DNA from: Candidatus Paceibacterota bacterium | Lineage (GTDB): Bacteria > Verrucomicrobiota > Verrucomicrobiia > Limisphaerales > UBA8199 | Assembly (NCBI GenBank): GCA_035452965.1 | Contig: DAOTCE010000011.1 | Location: forward strand, 1-64,000 | Length of the DNA stretch: 64,000 bases | Reading direction: 5' to 3' | Shown here: one piece after another, positions 56,315 through 64,000 of the stretch | Position numbering within the stretch: position 1 is the stretch's first letter | How the letters are laid out: each line of letters starts with the position of its first letter | Notes under the pieces: generated by a model | The model's database searches: none | Told to the model about the DNA's origin: nothing | The model's input: the letters and a program-made list of their open reading frames with translations, nothing else | Translations under genes and position numbers: made by a program

Positions 56315-56419
56315 TTGAGTGTAAGTTGATGGCAATCTGAGTGGATGGTTGATGGAGCCGAATCAGGCAGGTCCTGGTTCCAGCGCCCTCAACTCTCAAC
56401 TCTCATCGAACGTCTAAAC

Positions 56420-57169
56420 ATGGCTGGACATAGCAAATGGGCGAAGGTTAAGCATTTCAAAGGCGCGCTGGACGCCAAGCGGGGAAAGATCTTCTCCAAG
56501 CTGAGCAAGGAGATCACCATCGCCGCCAAGATCGGCGGCGGCGACCCGGACTTGAACCCGCGGCTGCGCATGGTGCTGCTCAAGTGCCGCGCCGCCAACA
56601 TGCCGAGCGATAACATCGAGCGGGCGGTCAAGAAAGGCACCGGCGGCGGCGAGGCGGCCAACTTCGAAGACCTGACCTACGAGATTTACGGGCCGCACGG
56701 CGTGGCCGTGCTGGTCGAGGTCAGCACCGACAACCGCAACCGCTCAGCCTCCGAGATCCGCAGCCTGGTCACCAAAAACGGCGGCAGCATCGCAACGCAA
56801 GGCGCGGTCAGCCGGCTGTTCCGTCGCAAAGGGCAGATCATCGTCCCGCGTGACGCCGCCAGCGAGGACGAGTTGATGGAAGTGGCGCTGGAAGCGGGCG
56901 CCGAGGATTTCAAGGCGGAGCCGCAGGGCTACGAAATCATCACCGACCCGTCACACTTCGAGGCGGTCCACAAGCAAATCGAGGCCAAGCACATCAAAGC
57001 CGATCTGGCCGCGGTCACGGAACTGCCCACCGTCACCGTGCCGCTGCCAGACGAGCGGGCAGTGGCCGCCATCAACAAGTTGATCGAAGCGCTGGAGGAC
57101 CACGATGACGTGAAAGAAATCTACTCGAATGCAGAGCTGCCGGACGATGCCCCTAAAGCCGGCGGGTGA
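56420..57169 (+). CDS. yebC: YebC/PmpR-family translation or transcription factor
   Basis: A 249-residue YebC/PmpR protein. The start at 56420 gives MAGHSKWAKVKHFKGALDAK, the family N-terminus; in-frame sequence upstream is unrelated. Conserved blocks are RLRMVLLKCRAANMPSDNIERA, ETASEIR-like EIRSLVTKNGGS and the C-terminal LPTVTVPLPDE. YebC family members help ribosomes through polyproline stretches or act as DNA-binding regulators in some species; which applies here is unknown. Confidence 0.94.
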   Translation: MAGHSKWAKVKHFKGALDAKRGKIFSKLSKEITIAAKIGGGDPDLNPRLRMVLLKCRAANMPSDNIERAVKKGTGGGEAANFEDLTYEIYGPHGVAVLVEVSTDNRNRSASEIRSLVTKNGGSIATQGAVSRLFRRKGQIIVPRDAASEDELMEVALEAGAEDFKAEPQGYEIITDPSHFEAVHKQIEAKHIKADLAAVTELPTVTVPLPDERAVAAINKLIEALEDHDDVKEIYSNAELPDDAPKAGG

Positions 57170-57254
57170 AACCCACCCGCGCAAGGGAGCCCCAGTGGCC
57201 AATCCGCGTGCCGCAGGCCCAAGCATCATGGCGCCCTAGAGTACGATTGCGCCC

Positions 57255-60017
57255 ATGCAGATCAAACCGCTCAGCACGAACAGCCTCATGGCGCGGTCTC
57301 TGGCGTGGCTGGCGGGCATGGTGATCCGTCACCGAAGGCTGTTCTCCTATCCGCCGGTGGCGCTGTTCGTTGTCAGCATCCTCATTACAGTCAAGTATCC
57401 GGGAATTGAGTTTAGCACGAGCCGCAACGATCTGGTGGGGGCCAATAAGAAGTACCACCAGAATTTTCTGCGCCTCAAGAAGGAGTTCCCGACGCAGGAC
57501 GACCTGGTCGTCCTGGTCGAGAGCGAGGACACGGAGAAGAACCGCCAGTTTGTTGAGCGCCTTGGAGCCAAGCTCGAAGCGGAAACCAACCTGTTTCACG
57601 ACGTCTTCTACAAGGGCGACCTTAAGATGCTCGGCGCCAAGGCGCTGCTATTCGTGCCCGACAGTGATTTGGCCGAATTGAGCCGGACCCTGAAGGACTT
57701 CCGGCCGTTCATCGCGCGATTCACCACCACGACGAATCTTGATTCACTCTTCAAACTGATCTGCACCCAGTTTCGGACCGCGAAACAGGAGGCCAACGCC
57801 GCCAACGAATCGCTTATCAATGCTCTGCCGGCGCTGGAACGCATCATCACCCAGGCCACCGCCAGCCTGCGCCGGCCGGGCATCCCGCCTTCGCCGGGCG
57901 TCACCGCCCTCTTTGACCCGGGAGAGGAGGCGCAGCAGCAGATGTACATCACCTTCGCCCAGGGGCGCATCTACCTGGTAACGGCCCAGGCGCCGGTCGA
58001 AGAACTGAACGGTGCGGCCGTAATGCGGTTGCGGGAACTGGTGGCTGAAACCAAACTCGAAGTGCCAGGCCTCAACGTGGGGCTGACCGGAGAGCCGGTC
58101 CTGGAGATGGACGAAATGGCGCAGTCGCAGAAGGACACCATGGCGGCCAGCATTGTGTCCCTGGTGCTCTGCGCGCTGATCTTCATTTATGGCTATCAGG
58201 AGACCGGGAGACCAGTGAAGGCGACGTTCTGTCTGGTTATCGGCCTGGGCTACACACTGGCCTTCGCAACGCTGGTCATCGGCCACCTGAATATCCTGAC
58301 CATCACCTTCCTGCCCATCCTGATCGGCCTGGCCATTGATTATGGTGTGCACCTCATCTCCCGCTACGAAGAAGAGCTGCGGCACGGCCACAGCGAAGAG
58401 GTTGCTTTGACCAAGGCTATGGCGTTCACCGGTCAGGGAATTCTGACCGGCGGGCTGACCACAGCCGGCGGGTTCCTGGCGATGGGCTTGACCAACTTTA
58501 AAGGCATTCAGGAAATGGGTATCATCTGTGGCGGCGGCCTGATCATCTGCCTGGTGCCGATGATGACTCTCCTGCCGGTGCTGCTGTTGCGCGGCCGGCA
58601 GAACATGGTGGACCACGAACTAGGCGATGCTGCCGACAAGCGAGCGCGCATCGAAAACCTCTGGCTCCAACGGCCGGCATTGACCGCCGGAATCACCCTC
58701 GCTTTGTGCGCGGCAGCCGCGACCCAAATCTTCAAAGTTCACTTTGACTACAACCTTCTTCACATGCAGAGCAAGGGATTGGCGGCGGTGGAATATGAAA
58801 AAGCGCTCATCAATGCGACTCCCAAATCCGTCCTGTTCGGAGCCGTTATTGCCACCAATCTCCAGCAGGCCAGTGCGTTTGAACAGCAGCTTACCAACCT
58901 CCCGGCCGTTGCGAGCGTAGACTCCATCACCGGTTTCCTGCGCGAGGATCAGACTCGGAAACTGGCGATTGTGGGCGAGATCAAGCGCGAGCTTGCCTCC
59001 CTGCGCTTCGCGGAGCCCGACCCCCAGCCGGTGGATCTCCAGGAACTGAGCGCCACGCTCTACTCACTGGGGGGTTATCTTGGCGCCGCGCTGGATGAGG
59101 TGCAGAAGGAGGCCCCCGAGTTGGTGCCGCAATTCCAATCCCTGCGCGCGGCCATCGAGCAAGCGCGCAAGGAAATGTTGCGCGGCGACACCAACCAACT
59201 GGAGGCAAGCTCCTTAAAGCTGGCGGCATTCCAGCGCAGCCTGTTCAACGATATCCGTGACACCTTCCAGGCCTTGCGCACCCAGGACGACCGCGCCCCG
59301 TTGAGCGTGGGGGACTTGCCGCAGGCGTTGCGCAACCGGTTTATCGGCGTCACAGGCAAGTACCTGCTGATGGTGTATCCCAGGGGAGACATCTGGAACC
59401 GCCAGGTGCAAAAGGTGTTTATCGAACAGGTTGGGAAAGTTGACCCCAATGTTACAGGCACTCCCGTCCAGCTCTTTCACTATACCGCCCTGCTGAAGGA
59501 CAGTTACCAGCAAGCAGCGTGGTACTCGCTGGCCGCCATCACGGTTCTGGTCTTTATTCACTTTCGCAACTTGCCCTGCGTAGGTCTCGCGCTCGTGCCA
59601 GTGGCGATCGGGGCTCTTTGGCTGGGCGGTTTGATGGGATGGCTCGGTGTGCCACTTAACCCGGCCAACATTATGACCCTTCCCCTGGTCATCGGCATCG
59701 GGGTGACCAACGGCATCCACATCCTGAATCGCTTTGCCGAAGAGCAGACCCCGAGCATCCTTGCGCGGAGCACCGGCAAAGCAGTGTTGGTCTCCGGATT
59801 GACCTCCATGGCAGGCTTCGGGAGCTTGATGCTGGCCCGTCATCAGGGCATTTATAGCCTGGGGTGCGTGATGACTACGGGTCTGGCGACCTGCATGATT
59901 GCGGGGCTGACGTTCCTGCCGGCGTTGCTCAATCTCCTGAGGCGTCTGCGGTTGCTTACAGAACAACCCAGTGCCGACAATGCACGATCGACACTGGGTC
60001 GGGAGGAACCGAGGTAA
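57255..60017 (+). CDS. RND/MMPL-superfamily transporter, HpnN-like
   Basis: A 920-residue membrane protein with the RND/MMPL plan: helix 1 at about 30-48, a large extracytoplasmic loop (about 50-290), then five helices, a second helix-loop and six helices. The GLAIDYGVHLISRYEEEL block carries the Asp of the proton relay in helix 4, and VIGIGVTNGIHILNRF the corresponding region in helix 10. It resembles HpnN and related lipid exporters. Downstream lie the WP-motif protein and mlaEFD, so lipid or hopanoid trafficking is a reasonable guess. Confidence 0.9.
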   Translation: MQIKPLSTNSLMARSLAWLAGMVIRHRRLFSYPPVALFVVSILITVKYPGIEFSTSRNDLVGANKKYHQNFLRLKKEFPTQDDLVVLVESEDTEKNRQFVERLGAKLEAETNLFHDVFYKGDLKMLGAKALLFVPDSDLAELSRTLKDFRPFIARFTTTTNLDSLFKLICTQFRTAKQEANAANESLINALPALERIITQATASLRRPGIPPSPGVTALFDPGEEAQQQMYITFAQGRIYLVTAQAPVEELNGAAVMRLRELVAETKLEVPGLNVGLTGEPVLEMDEMAQSQKDTMAASIVSLVLCALIFIYGYQETGRPVKATFCLVIGLGYTLAFATLVIGHLNILTITFLPILIGLAIDYGVHLISRYEEELRHGHSEEVALTKAMAFTGQGILTGGLTTAGGFLAMGLTNFKGIQEMGIICGGGLIICLVPMMTLLPVLLLRGRQNMVDHELGDAADKRARIENLWLQRPALTAGITLALCAAAATQIFKVHFDYNLLHMQSKGLAAVEYEKALINATPKSVLFGAVIATNLQQASAFEQQLTNLPAVASVDSITGFLREDQTRKLAIVGEIKRELASLRFAEPDPQPVDLQELSATLYSLGGYLGAALDEVQKEAPELVPQFQSLRAAIEQARKEMLRGDTNQLEASSLKLAAFQRSLFNDIRDTFQALRTQDDRAPLSVGDLPQALRNRFIGVTGKYLLMVYPRGDIWNRQVQKVFIEQVGKVDPNVTGTPVQLFHYTALLKDSYQQAAWYSLAAITVLVFIHFRNLPCVGLALVPVAIGALWLGGLMGWLGVPLNPANIMTLPLVIGIGVTNGIHILNRFAEEQTPSILARSTGKAVLVSGLTSMAGFGSLMLARHQGIYSLGCVMTTGLATCMIAGLTFLPALLNLLRRLRLLTEQPSADNARSTLGREEPR

Positions 60018-60181
60018 CGACCTCAAGTCTGCTGCAATTGTTCAGAAAGGCGCCCGGTTGTCAATCCTAATCTTGAGCAAATTCTGGAGCAAACAGCGCC
60101 CTCCAAACCCTTCTATTCTTGCGGCCTCTGGCAAAGTCCTTGACGGCAAGACCATCTCCTTTACGCTCCGCTTGCCCTGCA

Positions 60182-61726
60182 ATGAGACGTGTCACTAAAC
60201 CGGTTCCTGCCCCGCGCGTAGCGCGGTGCAAGTGGTTCGTCTCCATGCGATCCGGTGGCGGAGCACTTGTGGTCTTGTTTTGGCTCGGCCTGGCAATTGG
60301 CACACCTCCGCTTTCTGCGGGGATGGATTCGTTGAACGCCGGCTTCCTGTTTGACGAGTTCAACCTGACACTTGGCCCTGGGCACCGGACCGAAGCCGCG
60401 GGCCCGTTCTTCTATTCGGAACAGAAGGAAACGCGGCGTATTTGGGCCGTGCCCCCGGCGCTCTCTTACACACGCGATCCGGACACAGAATCCAGGGAGT
60501 TCGACTTCCTTTACCCAGTGATGACCTATGACCGCTACGGCGAGCAATACCGCTGGCAGTTTTTTCAGCTTTTAAGCCTGGCGGGCGGCCCCACGCAACA
60601 GGAGAACGCCCGGAACCGCTTCACCCTGTTCCCCGTGTATTTCCAACAACGTTCCTCAGACCCGACTCAGAACTACACCGCGGTCTTTCCGTTCTACGGC
60701 CACCTCAAGAACCGGCTCTTCCGGAACGAGATCTTCTTCACCATGTTCCCCCTCTACAGCCAGACGCGAAAGAAGGACGTGGTGACGGACAATTACCTGG
60801 TGCCTATCTTTCATCTGCGCCATGGCGAAGGGCTGCGCGGCTGGCAGGTGTGGCCGCTGATCGGCAGCGAGCACAAGGAAGTCACGACTCGGACCAACGG
60901 ATTCAACGAGGTCTTCACCGTTGGCGGGCACGACAGTTTTTTCACGCTTTGGCCGCTCTTCTTCAACACCCGGAAAGAGATCGGCACCACAAACGAGCAA
61001 TGGCTGCAAGCATCAATTCCCTTGTATAGCCTGGCGCGCTCGCCCCAACGGGATGCGAGCACTGTCATCTGGCCCTTCTTCAGGCACGTGGAGGACCGGG
61101 AAAAGAAATACCGCGAATGGGACGCGCCGTGGCCGCTCATCGTATTCGCGCGCGGCGAAGGAAAGACCACTACGCGCGTCTGGCCGTTCTTCAGCCGGGC
61201 GCACAATGCGAAGCTGGAAAGCGATTTCTACTTGTGGCCCATCTACAAGCGCAACCGCGCGCACTCGCCACCCCTTGACAGCGAGCGCACCCGTGTCTGC
61301 TTCTTCCTCTATTCCGATCGGAAAGAGCGGAACACCGAGACGAAGGCGTTCCGCCGGCGGGTTGACTTCTGGCCGTTCTACACCCATCGCCGCGATTTCC
61401 ACGGCAACCGCCGGTTGCAGGTCCTGGCCCCGCTCGAACCATTCCTGCCGACGAGCAAGAGCATCGAGCGTGATTACTCGCCGCTCTGGTCAGTCTGGCG
61501 CGCTGAAGCAGACGCCAGGACGGGCGCCCGCAGCCAATCATTGCTCTGGAACCTCTATCGGCACGAGGCGACGACTGACGCTAGAAAGTGCTCGCTTCTC
61601 TTTGGGCTCTTCCAGTATCAATCCAACCCGGAAGGCAAACGTATGCGACTATTCTATGTTCCGTTCCACCGGACGAAGGAGCCCGCGCGCGGGACGGATG
61701 ATGCCGCGCGGGCAAAGGCCGGGTAG
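60182..61726 (+). CDS. Secreted WP-motif repeat protein adjacent to Mla genes
   Basis: A protein of about 514 residues that I cannot assign to a family. A signal-like segment (LVVLFWLGLAIGTPPLSAG) follows a basic stretch; the ATG at 60245 would also give it. From about residue 60 to the end it is built of repeated strand-turn units with aromatic-Pro signatures at spacings of about 20-40 residues: VFPFYGH, MFPLYSQ, VWPLIGS, LWPLFFN, IWPFFRH, WPLIVFA, VWPFFSR, LWPIYKR, FWPFYTH. That pattern suggests an outer-membrane beta-barrel or a beta-solenoid. It lies between the RND transporter and mlaE, 76 bp before the latter, so a part in lipid transport is likely but unproven. Confidence 0.72.
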   Translation: MRRVTKPVPAPRVARCKWFVSMRSGGGALVVLFWLGLAIGTPPLSAGMDSLNAGFLFDEFNLTLGPGHRTEAAGPFFYSEQKETRRIWAVPPALSYTRDPDTESREFDFLYPVMTYDRYGEQYRWQFFQLLSLAGGPTQQENARNRFTLFPVYFQQRSSDPTQNYTAVFPFYGHLKNRLFRNEIFFTMFPLYSQTRKKDVVTDNYLVPIFHLRHGEGLRGWQVWPLIGSEHKEVTTRTNGFNEVFTVGGHDSFFTLWPLFFNTRKEIGTTNEQWLQASIPLYSLARSPQRDASTVIWPFFRHVEDREKKYREWDAPWPLIVFARGEGKTTTRVWPFFSRAHNAKLESDFYLWPIYKRNRAHSPPLDSERTRVCFFLYSDRKERNTETKAFRRRVDFWPFYTHRRDFHGNRRLQVLAPLEPFLPTSKSIERDYSPLWSVWRAEADARTGARSQSLLWNLYRHEATTDARKCSLLFGLFQYQSNPEGKRMRLFYVPFHRTKEPARGTDDAARAKAG

Positions 61727-61802
61727 AGAGGGTGTGCTAACGGCGTCTAGTCGCACCCCCCCCTGATCCCCTTGCCTTGTTTTGTGATCTAACGGCTGCA
61801 GT

Positions 61803-62540
61803 ATGTTTCAAAATATCGGAGAGATGGTAGTGCTGTTCTGGCGCACGCTGGTGGCGCTGCCGCTGACCTGGCGCCAGCGCAATAAGGTGTTCGACCAGTT
61901 CTTCGAAATTGGCAACGCCAGCCTGCTCATGGTTTGCATCCTTTCCTTCTTTATTGGGGGGGTCATCGCCTTGCAGACCGGTCCGCTGCTGGTCGAACGT
62001 GGCCTGGGCAGCTACGTCGGGGGGATCGTCGGCTATGCCATTGCCAAGGAACTGGCGCCCGTGATGATGGCAATCCTGATCGCCGGCCGGATCGGCTCGG
62101 CCATGGCAGCCGAAATCGGCTCCATGCGCGTTTACCAGGAAATTGATGCGCTCCGCACAATGAACATCAACCCCATCCACTACTTGGTGCTGCCGCGTCT
62201 CACCGCCATCGCCGTCGCCCTGCCGCTGCTGGTGACCATGGCAATCCTCGTCGGCTGGCTGGGTGGGGTGGTGGTGTGCTCTGCCAACGACCGGATTGCC
62301 GTCTCGTCCGAGTCGTTCTTCAATGCGCTGCGCTCCGCGGTGGCGTTGAAAGACGTGGCCAACGGCGTCTTCAAAAGCTTCATGTTTGCCTTGATCATCG
62401 GGGTTGTGTCCTGCCATCAGGGATTAATTACCCGGGGCGGACCGCGCGGCATCGGCCGCTCGGTCACCAAGGCGGTCGTCAACTCAATCGTGTTGATTGT
62501 AATCTCCGACTATCTCCTGACCCGGGTCCTCCTTCACTGA
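61803..62540 (+). CDS. mlaE: MlaE-family lipid ABC transporter permease
   Basis: A 245-residue MlaE permease with about six membrane helices. The cytoplasmic coupling region AAEIGSMRVYQEIDALRTMN and the FIGGVIALQTGPLL segment are family hallmarks. With MlaF and MlaD it moves phospholipids between the inner and outer membranes. Its stop overlaps the mlaF start (TGATG), so the genes are translationally coupled. Confidence 0.95.
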   Translation: MFQNIGEMVVLFWRTLVALPLTWRQRNKVFDQFFEIGNASLLMVCILSFFIGGVIALQTGPLLVERGLGSYVGGIVGYAIAKELAPVMMAILIAGRIGSAMAAEIGSMRVYQEIDALRTMNINPIHYLVLPRLTAIAVALPLLVTMAILVGWLGGVVVCSANDRIAVSSESFFNALRSAVALKDVANGVFKSFMFALIIGVVSCHQGLITRGGPRGIGRSVTKAVVNSIVLIVISDYLLTRVLLH

Positions 62541-63295
62541 TGAACAGTGCTTTGTCGCATCAAGTTGGCGTCGGCATCCAGGTGCGCGGTTTGCGCAAGT
62601 CGTTTGACGGCCAGGAGGTGCTGCACGGCCTGGATTTCGAGGTGCAACCGGGGGAGGTCTTCGTTATCATGGGGCCCAGCGGCAGCGGCAAAACCGTCCT
62701 CCTCAAACATCTGATCGGTCTGGAGGAGCCCGATGCCGGGGAAATCCTCATCGAGGGCCAGCCTATTCAATCGCCCGAGGTCATGAGCCGCTACCGCATG
62801 GCGATGGTGTTTCAATCCAGCGCTCTGCTCAATTCGCTGAGCGTGGGGGAAAATGTTGGCCTTTACCTTTCCGAGCACCGGCTGCAGCCGCCGGCGGAAA
62901 TCGAGCGCATTGTTGCCGAGAAACTCGAGGTCGTAGGCTTGAAGGGCGCCGAACAGAAGATGCCCAGCGAACTCTCCGGCGGCATGAAGAAGCGCGTCGC
63001 CATTGCCCGCGCCCTGGTCATCGAGCCACAACTGATTTTGTATGATGAGCCCACCAGCGAGCTCGACCCGCTTTCGGCGGTGGTCATCGCCGAGGAAATT
63101 GTCCAGCTCAATAACCGAATCCAGGTTACTTCGCTGGTCGTTTCCCATGACCGGGATCTCGCCTTTGGAGTCGCCGATCGCATCGCCGTCATCAACCAGG
63201 GCCGGATACTGACCATCGGCACTCCTGACGAGGTGAAGCAGCACGGAGATCCGCTGGTACAGCAATTCCTCCAAGCCAATTTCAAGCGCCTTTAA
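62540..63295 (+). CDS. mlaF: MlaF-family lipid ABC transporter ATPase
   Basis: A 251-residue ATPase starting at 62540. Walker A GPSGSGKT is at 45-52, the signature LSGGMKKR and Walker B LILYDEPTSELDPLS are intact, and the family-specific SAVVIAEEI region follows. It drives lipid movement through MlaE. Longer in-frame sequence upstream lies inside mlaE and is not coding. Confidence 0.95.
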   Translation: MNSALSHQVGVGIQVRGLRKSFDGQEVLHGLDFEVQPGEVFVIMGPSGSGKTVLLKHLIGLEEPDAGEILIEGQPIQSPEVMSRYRMAMVFQSSALLNSLSVGENVGLYLSEHRLQPPAEIERIVAEKLEVVGLKGAEQKMPSELSGGMKKRVAIARALVIEPQLILYDEPTSELDPLSAVVIAEEIVQLNNRIQVTSLVVSHDRDLAFGVADRIAVINQGRILTIGTPDEVKQHGDPLVQQFLQANFKRL

Positions 63296-63325
63296 TCCCT
63301 TTTAAAACCATAGAAAGCAAAGCAT

Positions 63326-64000
63326 ATGAAAAACTCGTTGGAAACCCGTCTCGGCTTCTTTGTCGCCCTGGCCGTGCTGGCGTTTGCGATCATCCTCGAA
63401 CGAGTGGGCAGCCTGGAGATGTTCGAGCGCGGCAAGCAGGTAAACGCCCTGTTCGCCAATATCCAGGACCTCAAGGTCGGCGACCGCGTCAAGATGGCCG
63501 GGGTTGAGGTCGGGCGTGTCCAGGGAATCGAGCTCACGAACAACCGCGTATGGGTAAAAATGAAGCTCCGCCCCGTCGCCGAGGTCAAGACCGACAGCAC
63601 GGCCACCATCAAGTTCACCGGCTTAATGGGACAGAACTTTGTTTCTATTGACTTCGGCACGCCGCGCGGCGAACCGCTCCGGGAGGATCAGTACATCAAC
63701 ACCGCCGAGCAGGCCGACCTCAGCGCCATGATGCAGAAGATTGACAAGGTCGCTGAGGGCGTTGAAAACGTCACCAGGAGCTTTACCGGATTCAAGATTG
63801 ACACGCTGGTCGGCCCGCTGAGGGATTTCGTCACGGCCAACAAAGACCCTCTCACAGCGACCATTTCCAACATGCAGGCGATCTCCTTCGACCTCTCCTC
63901 CCAGATTTCGCAAGGCAAAGGCACCCTGGGGAAACTCGTCAAGGATGAGGCGCTCTATTACTCCGCCCTCTCGACCGTCAGCAACCTCCAGGACACGGCA
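63326..64000 (+). CDS. mlaD: MlaD-family MCE lipid-binding protein (partial, runs off the window)
   Basis: The first 225 residues of an MCE protein begin at 63326 with an N-terminal helix (residues about 9-25) that anchors it in the inner membrane. The MCE domain (about 38-115) shows KVGDRVKMAGVEVGRVQGIEL and IKFTGLMGQNFVSIDFG. A helical stretch follows (MQKIDKVAEGVENVTRSF and on). It binds lipid as a ring on MlaEF. The reading frame is open to the last base, and the C-terminal part lies outside the window. Confidence 0.9.
   Translation, partial: MKNSLETRLGFFVALAVLAFAIILERVGSLEMFERGKQVNALFANIQDLKVGDRVKMAGVEVGRVQGIELTNNRVWVKMKLRPVAEVKTDSTATIKFTGLMGQNFVSIDFGTPRGEPLREDQYINTAEQADLSAMMQKIDKVAEGVENVTRSFTGFKIDTLVGPLRDFVTANKDPLTATISNMQAISFDLSSQISQGKGTLGKLVKDEALYYSALSTVSNLQDTA

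Overview
The window is one contiguous, GC-rich, gene-dense piece of bacterial chromosome. The gene mix points to Verrucomicrobiota, most likely the Pedosphaera/Limisphaera side of the phylum. The signs are Tat-exported Gfo/Idh/MocA oxidoreductases, a prepilin-like protein with a C-terminal DG-type motif, a DUF6600 Trp-rich lipoprotein, many secreted glycan-active enzymes, and a Trp-containing module ending FYRV or VFRM in secreted proteins. This placement is inference from gene content; no rRNA is present.

Layout. 0-5 kb: a C-terminally truncated acetylxylan-esterase-like gene, two Tat-signal Gfo/Idh/MocA oxidoreductases, and between them a broken aldolase next to a palindromic repeat. 5-10 kb (minus): biotin carboxylase and carrier (accC, accB), aroQ, an O-antigen-ligase-like membrane protein and holB. 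10-20 kb (plus): a xylose-isomerase-like enzyme, a histidine kinase/response regulator pair, an orphan sugar/nucleoside-type ABC ATPase, tRNA-Ala(GGC) on the minus strand, a glycosyltransferase and glnE. 20-27 kb (minus): a SpoU rRNA methyltransferase, an MBL-fold hydrolase, a pseudopilin, a DUF374 acyltransferase overlapping into ruvA-ruvC, and a large DUF6600 lipoprotein. 27-43 kb: a catabolic and glycan-oriented region (nucleoside hydrolase, DegT-type aminotransferase, URO-D-like protein, glycosidase-like proteins, rhamnosidase-like protein, MFS carrier, zinc alcohol dehydrogenase, SDR, phosphodiesterase, sialidase). 43-48 kb (minus): glgP, rlmN and a radical SAM/B12 protein. 48-55 kb: two large secreted proteins, one carrying PEP-synthase/PPDK-like domains. 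55-64 kb (plus): cysK, ybjQ-like, yebC, then a lipid-trafficking block of RND/MMPL transporter, WP-motif repeat protein and mlaE-mlaF-mlaD (mlaD runs off the window).

The clearest structure not explained by genes is a family of three intergenic elements near 3.4, 40.4 and 54.6 kb. Each has a perfect or nearly perfect palindrome of exactly 52 bp with a CCCATGGG core, plus a smaller hairpin built on ACTGTC/GACAGT 43-78 bp to one side. One copy lies directly at the broken end of the aldolase pseudogene. Separately, three conserved housekeeping genes (glnE, the radical SAM gene, rlmN) carry in-frame, low-complexity or palindromic insertions, so the genome appears to tolerate repeats inside coding sequence. 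A 145-bp nested array of four hairpins lies between two divergent genes at 31 kb. The most unusual protein is the apparently exported PPDK/PEP-synthase-like protein at 51.2-54.4 kb.
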